Assembly: GCA_016840125.1 (NCBI GenBank) | Contig: JAEOSY010000463.1 | Coordinates: 1 to 10,992, forward strand | Length of the DNA stretch: 10,992 nucleotides | Source of the DNA: Candidatus Helarchaeota archaeon | Lineage (GTDB): Archaea; Asgardarchaeota; Lokiarchaeia; Helarchaeales; HEL-GB-A | Reading direction: 5' to 3' | Shown: piece by piece, positions 1 through 6,349 of the stretch | How positions within the stretch are numbered: the stretch's first letter is position 1 | Layout of the letters: each line of letters opens with the position of its first letter | Program-made: the position numbers and the translations under genes | The notes under the pieces: generated by a model | Seen by the model: the letters and a program-made list of their open reading frames with translations, nothing else | The model's database searches: none | Told to the model about the DNA's origin: nothing

Positions 1-160
1 CACCATTACGTACAGTCATTCTTCTAATACCATATTCCGCTTGGAGATCATCGAGTAACTTAGCGGTAAACAACTTTTTCCGCTGATGATTAGGTAGATT
101 ATAGAATCTCTTTCGTTGTTTTCGTCGGCTTTTTGTTTTATTTTTCTTATTAGTTTGCAT
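1..160 (-). CDS. rpl24: Ribosomal protein L24 (uL24), N-terminal part, runs off window
   Basis: Large-subunit protein that binds 23S rRNA early in assembly. The minus-strand frame opens with ATG at 160 and stays open to the window edge (53 residues seen). It starts with a very basic tail (KNKTKSRRKQRKRFYNLPNH), followed by a segment ending EYGIRRMTVRNG, which matches the archaeal uL24 pattern KQRK..YnaP.H.r.k...a.LS..L...YG.R...VR.GD. The KOW motif and the rest lie outside. It begins 22 bases after the L14 stop, and TTAGGGA stands upstream as a probable ribosome binding site, so it is co-transcribed with L14. The order L14-L24 is the conserved archaeal order. Confidence 0.93.
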   Translation of the reverse strand, partial: MQTNKKNKTKSRRKQRKRFYNLPNHQRKKLFTAKLLDDLQAEYGIRRMTVRNG

Positions 161-182
161 TTTTAGTCCCTAACTGATAGTA

Positions 183-608
183 TTATACAACCATACTAGC
201 TACACTTGCTAATCGGGGCCATCGTTCAGCAGCTTCCTTAGCTACAGCACCACGGATTTCGGATCCCTTTGGATCACCAAGAGGATTAGTAATTACTGCA
301 GCATTATCTTCGAATTGCATCCAATTTCCATCCGCGCGGCGAAAGGGTTTTCGTTGGCGGATAATTATGGCACGCACAATTTGTCGCCTCATTTCAGGTG
401 TTCCTTTTACTACTGAAGTAACAACCATTGACCCTACACCAGCACTTGGTATTCGATTTAGGCGCCCTTTATACCCAATTACCGCTATAATTTTTAGAAT
501 CTTCCCACCCGAGTTATCCGAACATAAAATCTTAGCATTTGTTGGAAGACCACGGGAAATTTTCGGTAATAGATGTGCGCCTTTTTTTCTGACACGCCGT
601 TTGCCCAT
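183..608 (-). CDS. rpl14: Ribosomal protein L14 (uL14)
   Basis: A 141-residue large-subunit protein at the subunit interface. The sequence shows the archaeal/eukaryotic signature throughout: the SDNSGGK segment, the GYKGRLNRIPSAGVGSMVV core, RAIIIRQRKPFRR, FEDNAAVI, and the C-terminal AERWPRLAS. Length is normal for archaea. The N-terminal extension MGKRRVRKKGAHLLPKI is basic, as in eukaryotic L23. The ATG at 608 follows AGGTGG by five bases, a good Shine-Dalgarno site. Upstream lies a hairpin-rich gap and an unrelated gene instead of S17 directly, so L14-L24 may have their own promoter. Confidence 0.97.
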   Translation of the reverse strand: MGKRRVRKKGAHLLPKISRGLPTNAKILCSDNSGGKILKIIAVIGYKGRLNRIPSAGVGSMVVTSVVKGTPEMRRQIVRAIIIRQRKPFRRADGNWMQFEDNAAVITNPLGDPKGSEIRGAVAKEAAERWPRLASVASMVV

Positions 609-634
609 TTATACCACCTTGTGTAGACTTTTAA

Positions 635-732
635 TTCAATAACCGATTGAACTTTTTAATTTTTTCTTAATTATTAACCTAGATACTAGGCAGGTTAAAA
701 AATTGGAACTTAATTTATGGTAGGTTCCAATT
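635..732 (-). terminator. Hairpin cluster between the 256-aa gene and L14, probable terminator
   Basis: On the minus strand a perfect 9-bp inverted repeat (AATTGGAAC / GTTCCAATT, 701-709 with 724-732) is followed at once by a run of Ts, the form of an intrinsic terminator. Next comes a second perfect 7-bp repeat (TTAACCT / AGGTTAA, 674-680 with 692-698). A third repeat, TTCAAT / ATTGAA (635-640 with 646-651), sits just before the L14 binding site. The first probably ends or attenuates the transcript of the 256-aa gene. AT-rich DNA around 655-670 could hold an L14 TATA box, but this is weak. Confidence 0.6.
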
Positions 733-751
733 CAGAGAGAATGACCAATTG

Positions 752-778
752 GGTCTATAATATTGCTTTGCATAGACC
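752..778 (-). other. Stem-loop just after the 256-aa gene
   Basis: A perfect 7-bp inverted repeat, GGTCTAT with ATAGACC, has a 13-base loop and starts about 12 bases after the stop codon of the 256-aa gene. No T-run follows directly, so it looks more like a processing or 3'-end stabilising structure than a terminator. The true terminator candidate lies about 20 bases further on. Confidence 0.5.
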
Positions 779-789
779 AAATCGTATGT

Positions 790-1560
790 TTAACCATTAA
801 TACGTTTTTTCCACTCTTCAATCTTATCCGATAATAATTGTTGCATTTCTGAATCAAGCGCAGACCCTTCTGGATACTTCTTCAACCGGCGAGCCATAGT
901 TGCCAATTCGTATAATGCGGGATGCCAGCGGAAAATTTTTACAATTGTATCACGTGTTTGTTCCATTTCAATTGCCATTTGCCCTGCGGTAATACTACTT
1001 TTCGACTTTGCTTTAATTGAATCTAGCAACTTAAAAACATCAGCCATTGGCCCTTGCCCAGAAGGCGTAGGGGCAGCGGGAGTTGATGTTGGGGTAGTAC
1101 TAGCTTTTGGTGCAATTGCGGGTTTGGCGGGAGCAGGCTTAGCTGGGGTGGGTGTAACTGGGGTAGTTGTGATTGGTTTTGTTGCCTGGGGGGTTGGAGT
1201 TGGTTTAGATGTAGGCACGGTTGGTGTAGGAATATCAATTTTAATATTTTGAATTGCACTATTGAGGTTCTTTATACCTGCTTTCATTTCATTGATCCCG
1301 TTTTGAAGGGTGTTTAAAGTGGAATTATCAATAGATGAACCCCCAGATCCACTCATGTTTTTAATTGAGTCTTCGAGATCTTCAATTTTTGCCCCGATCA
1401 TATCGGTGAATGACATCAAGTTCTCTCCTAGAGATCTGGGTATTTCTTCTTTTAATTTATCGATTGATGCTTGAATCTTTGATAGCTTATTATCAACATT
1501 TTGTTCCATTTCAACCATTTTGTCTTCTAAGCGCTCAAAGACTGTTTTTTTCTGAGCCAT
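790..1560 (-). CDS. Coiled-coil / Pro-Thr-Ala linker / helical-domain protein, function unknown
   Basis: This 256-residue protein is not recognised. It has three parts. Residues 1-107 are helical with heptad-like spacing (VFERLEDKMVEMEQNVDNKL), broken by a GSGGSS hinge near 71-76. Residues 109-171 form a low-complexity linker of Pro, Thr, Ala and Lys (TPTPQATKP, AKPAPAKPA). Residues 173-256 are a compact charged helical domain containing RWHPALYELATMARRLKKYP. There is no signal peptide or membrane segment, so it should be cytosolic. ATG at 1560 is the first start; the binding site is weak. It sits between S17 and L14, where archaea normally have no gene, with about 90 bases upstream and a terminator-like hairpin downstream, so it may be an independent unit. 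A scaffold-like role is only a guess. Confidence 0.85.
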   Translation of the reverse strand: MAQKKTVFERLEDKMVEMEQNVDNKLSKIQASIDKLKEEIPRSLGENLMSFTDMIGAKIEDLEDSIKNMSGSGGSSIDNSTLNTLQNGINEMKAGIKNLNSAIQNIKIDIPTPTVPTSKPTPTPQATKPITTTPVTPTPAKPAPAKPAIAPKASTTPTSTPAAPTPSGQGPMADVFKLLDSIKAKSKSSITAGQMAIEMEQTRDTIVKIFRWHPALYELATMARRLKKYPEGSALDSEMQQLLSDKIEEWKKRING

Positions 1561-1653
1561 CTTTTTCCACTATAATGTTTTATTTGTAAGAGAATTAAGT
1601 TGATGGGTTATTTAAGAATTTCAGAAATTGAATTAGTCTATCTTGATGAATTT

Positions 1654-1983
1654 TCATTCACTTTCAATCAATTCAACTACTGTAAAAGAGATGGTTTTAC
1701 TTATTGGGCGACATTCCGCCATTTTTACAGGATCACCGATGCTAATTTCAATACAGGGAGGAACGTGACAGTTAATATGACTATGTTGACGTTCATATCG
1801 ATTATATTTTTGAATATAACGGAGGAAATCGCGCCGAACAACACAAGCATCATTCATTTTCTTCTTTATAACAACTCCATTAAATATTCTTCCCCGTAAT
1901 GGCAGTGAACCATGAAAAGGGCAATGCGGATCTTCACATTCCTTTCGTGGCGCCTCTACCTCAAATCCGATATCTCTAACCAT
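1654..1983 (-). CDS. rps17: Ribosomal protein S17 (uS17)
   Basis: A 109-residue small-subunit protein that binds 16S rRNA. It has the archaeal/eukaryotic uS17 form: an N-terminal segment with CEDPHCPFHGSLPLRGR, then the OB-fold strands (GVVIKKKMNDACVVRRDF), the RYERQHSHINCHVPPC segment, and IGDPVKMAECRPISKTISFTVVE near the end. Length is normal. ATG at 1983 follows the Pop4 stop by 13 bases, which include GAGG. It is the last gene of the S3-L29-Pop4-S17 block before an unrelated gene interrupts the cluster. Confidence 0.96.
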   Translation of the reverse strand: MVRDIGFEVEAPRKECEDPHCPFHGSLPLRGRIFNGVVIKKKMNDACVVRRDFLRYIQKYNRYERQHSHINCHVPPCIEISIGDPVKMAECRPISKTISFTVVELIESE

Positions 1984-1996
1984 TTCTAAACATCCT

Positions 1997-2287
1997 CTAA
2001 TTATTCCATTTATGAGTAATTCTCTTTTTAACTCTTTCTTCGGGACGACCTATAAGCAGCTTCCCATATACTTCCACTGCGCGCGTCTCCGAAAGATAGA
2101 ATTGAAATACACAATTATTCTTCGGAATTTGTTTTTCTTTTCCATTTATCTCAATTATTAACGTGTTTTTCGTTTCATCAATTATTTTTCCAATCATATT
2201 CAGATATTGAGGATTGGAACATTGGACTATCTTAACTTTTAATCCTATAAGACAATGATAAATAATTGTTTTGGGAGTAATTTTCAT
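1997..2287 (-). CDS. rnp1: RNase P protein component 1 (Rpp29/Pop4)
   Basis: A 96-residue protein subunit of archaeal RNase P, which removes the 5' leader from pre-tRNA. The Sm-like barrel of the family is visible: LIGLKVKIVQCSNPQYLNMIGKIIDETKNTLII, then KEKQIPKNNCVFQF and the C-terminal VYGKLLIGRPEERVKKR, which is the characteristic end of the family. Its start overlaps the L29 stop in an ATGA arrangement (2284-2287), so the two are translationally coupled. The position L29-Pop4-S17 is the archaeal norm and firmly excludes bacteria. No SUI1 gene is present between L29 and Pop4, although some archaea have one there. Confidence 0.95.
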   Translation of the reverse strand: MKITPKTIIYHCLIGLKVKIVQCSNPQYLNMIGKIIDETKNTLIIEINGKEKQIPKNNCVFQFYLSETRAVEVYGKLLIGRPEERVKKRITHKWNN

Positions 2288-2484
2288 GCGGATTCTTCCC
2301 GCATAACAGTGAGAAAGCGAGCGATTATCTTGCGTAGCGATTTTATTTTACCTGTGTTCTCAACAGCTCCGCCAGAGGCGGTAATAGCTCTTTCATTACT
2401 TAATTCAGCCCTAACGTCCTGTAATTTTTTTTCCCGCTCAGCTTCAGTCATATCGCGAATATCTTTTGCTTTTATACTAGGCAT
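2284..2484 (-). CDS. rpl29: Ribosomal protein L29 (uL29)
   Basis: A 66-residue two-helix large-subunit protein near the exit of the peptide tunnel. The sequence MPSIKAKDIRDMTEAER opens the family pattern, followed by LRAEL-type helix DVRAELSNERAITASGG and the second helix KIKSLRKIIARFLTVMREE. Length is typical. ATG at 2484 is preceded by a strong AAGGAG site within the short gap after the S3 stop. The stop overlaps the Pop4 start. Confidence 0.95.
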   Translation of the reverse strand: MPSIKAKDIRDMTEAEREKKLQDVRAELSNERAITASGGAVENTGKIKSLRKIIARFLTVMREESA

Positions 2485-2499
2485 AATTGAATACTCCTT

Positions 2500-3057
2500 T
2501 TAATTCGTTTCCGATTGGGATTCCAATTCCTCAGGTGTTATTATAATTTCTATCTCATTGGGAAGCATGTAAGTGGGTTGCATTATAGAGATTGAAACAC
2601 CAATGATCCCTTTTTTAAGAATTGCATGGGCTACTGATTTATCTACATATAAAAATGCGGGTTCTCCACATTTTGCGACAAATCCTTCACGAAATTTCTT
2701 GTATCGAGCTCTATGACTTGTAAGTTTACCACTTATCGTAATTTCAACACCCTTAGCTCCCGCCGCAGCGATTCTTCGTAAAATTGAATATGCCGCTCTT
2801 CTGTAATGGGTTCCTCGTTCTAACCGTGATGCAAGTCTTTCGGCCATCACTCTGGCATTTAATTCGGGTACTTCGATTTCTGAAACCTCAATCTGAGGGT
2901 TTTCTACTTTAAATTGATCCTCAAGAATATTCGTTAGTTCCTGAACATTCTTGCCGCGCCGACCTATCACGATGCCAGGGCGAGCCGCATGGACAATGAC
3001 ACGGGTGCCTAGTGGCGTTTTTAGGATGTCAACACCCCCCAAGATTCTGAAAACCAC
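2500..3057 (-). CDS. rps3: Ribosomal protein S3 (uS3), main part, separated from its N-terminus
   Basis: S3 lines the mRNA entry tunnel of the small subunit. This frame encodes 185 residues from GGVDILKTPLGTRV through the KH domain (GRRG at 32-35 in VIGRRGKNVQEL) to the conserved C-terminal domain (RRAAYSILRRI, GVEITISGKL, KFREGFVAKCGEP, IGVSISIMQP). These conserved blocks look intact. The first 30 or so residues expected of archaeal S3 are missing from this frame and are found just upstream in another one (3066-3161). The open frame starts at GTG 3057, directly after an in-frame TGA and with no ribosome binding site. Its first six codons (VVFRIL) do not resemble S3, so independent initiation there is doubtful. 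Confidence 0.93.
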   Translation of the reverse strand: MVFRILGGVDILKTPLGTRVIVHAARPGIVIGRRGKNVQELTNILEDQFKVENPQIEVSEIEVPELNARVMAERLASRLERGTHYRRAAYSILRRIAAAGAKGVEITISGKLTSHRARYKKFREGFVAKCGEPAFLYVDKSVAHAILKKGIIGVSISIMQPTYMLPNEIEIIITPEELESQSETN

Positions 3058-3071
3058 TCAGGTTTTTAGAT
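3040..3071 (-). other. 32-base interruption of S3 with stop codon and stem-loop
   Basis: Archaeal S3 normally reads RAGY directly into a GGVDI-like segment. Here the RAGY codons end at 3072 and the GGVDI codons begin at 3039 in another frame; 32 bases lie between. They contain ATC followed by TAA in the upstream frame, a perfect 6-bp hairpin (AAAACC / GGTTTT, loop TGAGT, 3050-3066) extended by TCT / AGA, and then a second ATC in the downstream frame. The two ATCT copies (3068-3071 and 3042-3045) form a direct repeat around the hairpin. Bypass, splicing, or an insertion scar could each explain it. Confidence 0.75.
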
Positions 3072-3161
3072 ATATCCGGCGCGTTTCAAATCCTGTGCAA
3101 GAAACTCATCCACTTCGGTCTTTTTAATTTTTTTTGTGATAAAATGTTCTATTGCTGGCAG
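3066..3161 (-). CDS. rps3: Ribosomal protein S3, N-terminal segment (31 codons), ends in TAA
   Basis: The minus-strand frame reads CTG then PAIEHFITKKIKKTEVDEF and LAQDLKRAGYI before TAA at 3066-3068. The TEVDEFLAQDLKRAGY part is the conserved N-terminal helix and turn of archaeal S3, so this belongs to the gene whose remainder is 2500-3057. There is no ATG or GTG. The CTG at 3161 is the best start because GGAGG (3169-3173) stands seven bases before it. The only other candidate is a TTG at 3203 without a binding site, which would add 14 AT-driven residues. The frame differs from that of the main S3 part, so a full protein needs an unusual event or else is not made. Confidence 0.8.
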   Translation of the reverse strand: MPAIEHFITKKIKKTEVDEFLAQDLKRAGYI

Positions 3162-3314
3162 ATAACTGCCTCCAAATATTTTATTTTTAATTATAATTAA
3201 CAAACCTAAAATCCGACTTAATAAAAACTTTACTTACAACAATAGCACAATTTTAATCAAAATGGACCAAGTTTTTGATTCTGAATAAAGAGAGAACCAG
3301 AATTATGAAGAATT
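3162..3314 (-). promoter_or_regulatory. AT-rich spacer upstream of S3, possible S3 promoter
   Basis: This 153-base stretch separates the stop of the 889-aa gene from the S3 start region. It is very AT-rich and holds several TATA-like runs (for example TTTTTATTAAG near 3220 on the minus strand), and the GGAGG at 3169-3173. A 10-base direct repeat AATTTTAATC occurs at 3249-3258 and 3311-3320. With the upstream cluster displaced by 6.4 kb, S3-L29-Pop4-S17 probably need a promoter here, but no TATA box can be chosen with confidence. Confidence 0.35.
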
Positions 3315-5984
3315 TTAATCATTATTAAAAAATTTCCATGCTATATCCATAGATAATTTTGATCTATAAGCACTATACTGCTCATTCACTGGTGTATAAT
3401 CATAGTACATTTTTCTAAATCCTGGAGTTTTACAAATAAATTTAGGATTTATAACTTTATTACTCAACGATTTCCACCAGTCATTATAATTTTGAATATT
3501 AGTTTTATCGATTATTAAATATGAATATGGGATCTTATCTGCACCAAAGAACTGGTGTAACTTTTTTACGTTGTGTTCGACTTCTGTCTTTGTTTTAGAT
3601 CGACCCGTACCTGTCCTAGCTTTAATCCCCCACTTCCTAGGCTCATTAACCAATTCTCCAACAATAACTAAAGTGACAAGTCCTTTTTTGACTAACTCTA
3701 GCTGATTGAGATATATTCTTGGTTGTGTTATACGTCTATAAAATCTATTACCGCTCTGTTTAGGCGACATAAAATGCGCCCATTTCAGCTCTATACTCTT
3801 AAGTTGTCCATTTACTCTATAGAGGATATCCCCCGTTTTTGGAACTAATGGTATTCCCTTCTCTATGAAAGGACCAGGACTAAAATCGTATCGCGAATCC
3901 CAGACTTCCACCTCTTTAAAATTCTCAAGGATGGTATTTATAAGCTCAGACCTTATTTCCTCCTCGGAAGTAAAGAAGTCAGGTTTGTCGAACGAAATTT
4001 TTTTCTTCATTGCACCCGAAACAGGATGATAGACGGAATTTTTCTCCTTAGAAACAGGTTGAAGGGATTTATACGCTCTTCCCTCTATTCCGAACAAGTG
4101 TTCGGCAATGTGGGGGAGGATTTTCGAGCGAATATCGCGGTGGCGGTCACTAATGGGCGCACATTTATATAATTGATTAAAGCTCATGGGTTTATAGTGT
4201 TTTATAATGGTATTCTGTGACCCCTTTGTTTCAGTCAAGGTTGCACGCTCCATGATATAATCCCGATATTGTTTCCAATTCGACTGATCAATTATTAGAT
4301 AGGTGTAGGGGATCTTGTCAGCAGCAAAAAGTTTCTGAAGCGTTTGTACGTTGTTTTCAGTTTCATTCTTCGATTTTCCACCTCTCTTAATCCCCCATGG
4401 TCGGGGGTTATCTAGATGTTCCCCTACTATTACGAGCGTCATCAATCCCTTTTTTACAAGATCAATTTGGGTTAGATGAAGGTCAATTCGCGACAAATTT
4501 AGGTAGTATTGACCTCTCCGCTTTTGAAATTTTGGGTGGAGGTGGGCAAACTTGAGTTCAATACTTTTAATGGTATTTCCGATCTCATAAGGAATATCAC
4601 CAGATGCAGGATTGAAGGGAAAGCCATCAATTTCGATTTTTTCATTAGTTGCATCAAACCGGGAATCCCATATTTTAATTGCCGGAAAAGAGTTCCTGAC
4701 CTCATTCATGAACTGAGTTCGCAAATCTTCCTCGTCTGAAAAGAAACCTTGGGTGGGTTCCAATTCAGAAACCCTACGTTCCTGGAGAATATTCTCAGTG
4801 AGTGTTTTAATCCTTTGAAATAAATGGTTGGAGTTTTGAAAGGCGGGCTTATCGAGCAAACCGATGAGCTTTTTAAGGTTAAGGCCCCGTTCATTTTTGA
4901 TAATTGAGTAAAAGGTGCTTTTCACTATGCCAAGTGAGGTACTGAATTCAACGCCGGTCAAATTCGATTCAGTCCGTAAGTTTTTCAGGAATTGGCCAAG
5001 GTTAGGGTGATGTAAATATTGATCGCCTTGCGCTTTGAGATATTCAGCAGGAAGGATATCTTGCGATCCTGCTAGTTCTGATTTAGAATTTTTATCAGAA
5101 TCAAAGGATTTCTTGATTTCTATCTGAGGATTAAGGAGTAGCACCTGGGCATCGGTTTGATGTTCCATTGAGTGCTCCTCAACTTCTTCTTCTTCACAGA
5201 TATGATCTAGCTCTTGACTATCCGCGTGGATTTCAACGCTTAGATCTTGAGGATTTTCCTCATTTTCATGATTATTTTTAGTTGTTTTTGATTGAAGCTC
5301 ATCCGTGGTCTTATTAGAATTATCCTTGGAGTTGGCATCATCATGTTTTGGAGCATCTAGCCGAGAATTAAGGAGCGTGACCTGACCATCATCGTGATGT
5401 TCCACTTGGTCCTCCTCATCCTCGTCGTCGCCAGCGGGTTCCAAATCCTGATCTGAAAGCTCCTTTGTATCGTCGAAGATATCATCTAGTATATCCTCAA
5501 TGTCCTCGCTGTCCTGTTCCTGATCGCGTTCCGCAAGGAGGGGGCTCAAGTTCGATTCCTTGGGGTCAGGCTGCTTTTCTTGCGAATCTTCGAGTTTGGA
5601 GATCGCGTCTCCGGTTTTCTCAATCTTGCCCTGAATCGCCCGCCCGGTATTTTCGAGCGCATCAGAGATTCCTGCGCCTATATTTTCAATTCCGCTTTGG
5701 ATGCTACGTCCCACCCCATCCAGAATCGCTAGCAAATCGAGGTTGCCTTCGGTATTCTGCTTTTCCACTTCCAAGAACTTGTCGGTTAGCTCTTCCATGT
5801 CTTTCTGTTCTTCAAACTTAGTTTCTGTCTGCTTTTCATCCCCGTCTTGTGGTTTGGATGCAGATTCTATTAGAAGTTTATTGATTTCCTCTTCAAATAA
5901 TTCTCGTTCCAGCTCTTGTTCACGATCTAGTTCGTATTCGTGTTCATATCTTTCGGCAGATTCATGGTCATGTGTTTCTCTCAT
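3315..5984 (-). CDS. Xre-type HTH protein with two tandem PD-(D/E)XK-like nuclease domains
   Basis: An 889-residue protein. Residues 1-310 are acidic and low in complexity, with coiled-coil character at the start, four 11-residue repeats at 83-126 and a duplicated acidic block (about 190-222 and 266-302). Residues 327-380 match a Cro/C1 helix-turn-helix (LGQFLKNLRTESNLTG, LGIVKSTFYSIIKNERG). Two homologous domains follow, about 416-632 and 671-886. Each has an acidic first helix, WDSR(F/Y)D, GDI-Y, an (I)ELK(F/W)AH strand and (Q)-(I/L)-(D/E)LVKKG-(M/V)TLVIVGE. Asp463 to Glu476-x-Lys478, and Asp719 to Glu732-x-Lys734, have the same spacing and fit the PD-(D/E)XK nuclease motif, apparently intact in both copies. 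A later conserved block, (A/G)ADKIPY-YLIID, is shared by both. ATG at 5984 has an excellent AGGAGGT site and overlaps the preceding stop (ATGA). A DNA-cleaving defence or selfish role is inferred. Confidence 0.82.
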   Translation of the reverse strand: MRETHDHESAERYEHEYELDREQELERELFEEEINKLLIESASKPQDGDEKQTETKFEEQKDMEELTDKFLEVEKQNTEGNLDLLAILDGVGRSIQSGIENIGAGISDALENTGRAIQGKIEKTGDAISKLEDSQEKQPDPKESNLSPLLAERDQEQDSEDIEDILDDIFDDTKELSDQDLEPAGDDEDEEDQVEHHDDGQVTLLNSRLDAPKHDDANSKDNSNKTTDELQSKTTKNNHENEENPQDLSVEIHADSQELDHICEEEEVEEHSMEHQTDAQVLLLNPQIEIKKSFDSDKNSKSELAGSQDILPAEYLKAQGDQYLHHPNLGQFLKNLRTESNLTGVEFSTSLGIVKSTFYSIIKNERGLNLKKLIGLLDKPAFQNSNHLFQRIKTLTENILQERRVSELEPTQGFFSDEEDLRTQFMNEVRNSFPAIKIWDSRFDATNEKIEIDGFPFNPASGDIPYEIGNTIKSIELKFAHLHPKFQKRRGQYYLNLSRIDLHLTQIDLVKKGLMTLVIVGEHLDNPRPWGIKRGGKSKNETENNVQTLQKLFAADKIPYTYLIIDQSNWKQYRDYIMERATLTETKGSQNTIIKHYKPMSFNQLYKCAPISDRHRDIRSKILPHIAEHLFGIEGRAYKSLQPVSKEKNSVYHPVSGAMKKKISFDKPDFFTSEEEIRSELINTILENFKEVEVWDSRYDFSPGPFIEKGIPLVPKTGDILYRVNGQLKSIELKWAHFMSPKQSGNRFYRRITQPRIYLNQLELVKKGLVTLVIVGELVNEPRKWGIKARTGTGRSKTKTEVEHNVKKLHQFFGADKIPYSYLIIDKTNIQNYNDWWKSLSNKVINPKFICKTPGFRKMYYDYTPVNEQYSAYRSKLSMDIAWKFFNND

Positions 5985-6349
5985 CGTTTCTCACCTCCTG
6001 TGCTACGCGTTAAGGATTGGATGAGTATTATGATCAGTCGGTGATAGAGTCCAAGGCGTGTATTTTTGTCAAATTTTAGGTATTTAAACACCAAGAGCCG
6101 AAGTGCAAAACGCAGGGCGGTAAGAAAGGTGGCTTCAGGAGTAAATTTGGATAAAAGGGTGATAAATTTATTGAGAAAAGGCTTGAGGATTCCTAGTAAT
6201 TCCTCCGTGGTCTTAGCACCCCTAATCCGATTTTGGAACTTCCCTATTTCAGTTTGTATTGGTTGGGTTTTGAGTTGGCGCCTCAAAAGCGATTTTGCTT
6301 CATAGGTTAACACCGCATTTGGGAAAACCTTTCTACACAAGCATAACAA
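5981..6349 (-). CDS. Small helical basic protein, coupled to the 889-aa gene; possibly the 3' part of a frameshifted gene
   Basis: This frame of up to 122 codons opens at TTG 6349 and ends in ATGA overlapping the start of the 889-aa gene, so the two are translationally coupled. The product is rich in Leu, Lys and Arg and predicted helical (SLLRRQLKTQPIQTEIGKF, ELLGILKPFLNKFITLLSKF, LTALRFALRLLVFKYLKF). The hydrophobic faces are amphipathic, not clear membrane spans. No family is recognised. There is no binding site at the TTG, and the frame overlaps the end of the preceding 85-codon frame by 17 bases, so this may be the second half of one gene broken by a single-base change. The start is therefore uncertain. 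Confidence 0.55.
   Translation of the reverse strand: MLCLCRKVFPNAVLTYEAKSLLRRQLKTQPIQTEIGKFQNRIRGAKTTEELLGILKPFLNKFITLLSKFTPEATFLTALRFALRLLVFKYLKFDKNTRLGLYHRLIIILIQSLTRSTGGEKR

Noticed and set aside
367..642. Plus-strand frame of 91 codons opposite L14
   Set aside because: Complement of a conserved ribosomal gene; no binding site or family resemblance.
1023..1259. Minus-strand Gln/Leu/Pro-rich frame within the 256-aa gene
   Set aside because: Alternative frame of the Pro/Thr/Ala linker; its low complexity is a by-product of the repetitive codons.
1600..1899. Plus-strand frame of 99 codons opposite S17
   Set aside because: Complement of S17; composition follows the antisense of that gene.
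3050..3074. Canonical bulge-helix-bulge intron in S3
   Set aside because: A 3-base bulge can be drawn on the 5' side only; the matching bulge on the other strand is missing, so a standard BHB intron is not supported, though a relaxed form is not excluded.
3249..3320. Direct repeat AATTTTAATC as a target-site duplication of the island
   Set aside because: Both copies lie on the same side of the 889-aa gene, none was seen near L22, and such AT-rich 10-mers occur by chance.
5465..5821. Open plus-strand frame of 118 codons rich in Arg, Pro and Ser
   Set aside because: It lies entirely opposite the well-supported 889-aa gene, in its GC-rich part where stop codons are rare; the product has no recognisable pattern.
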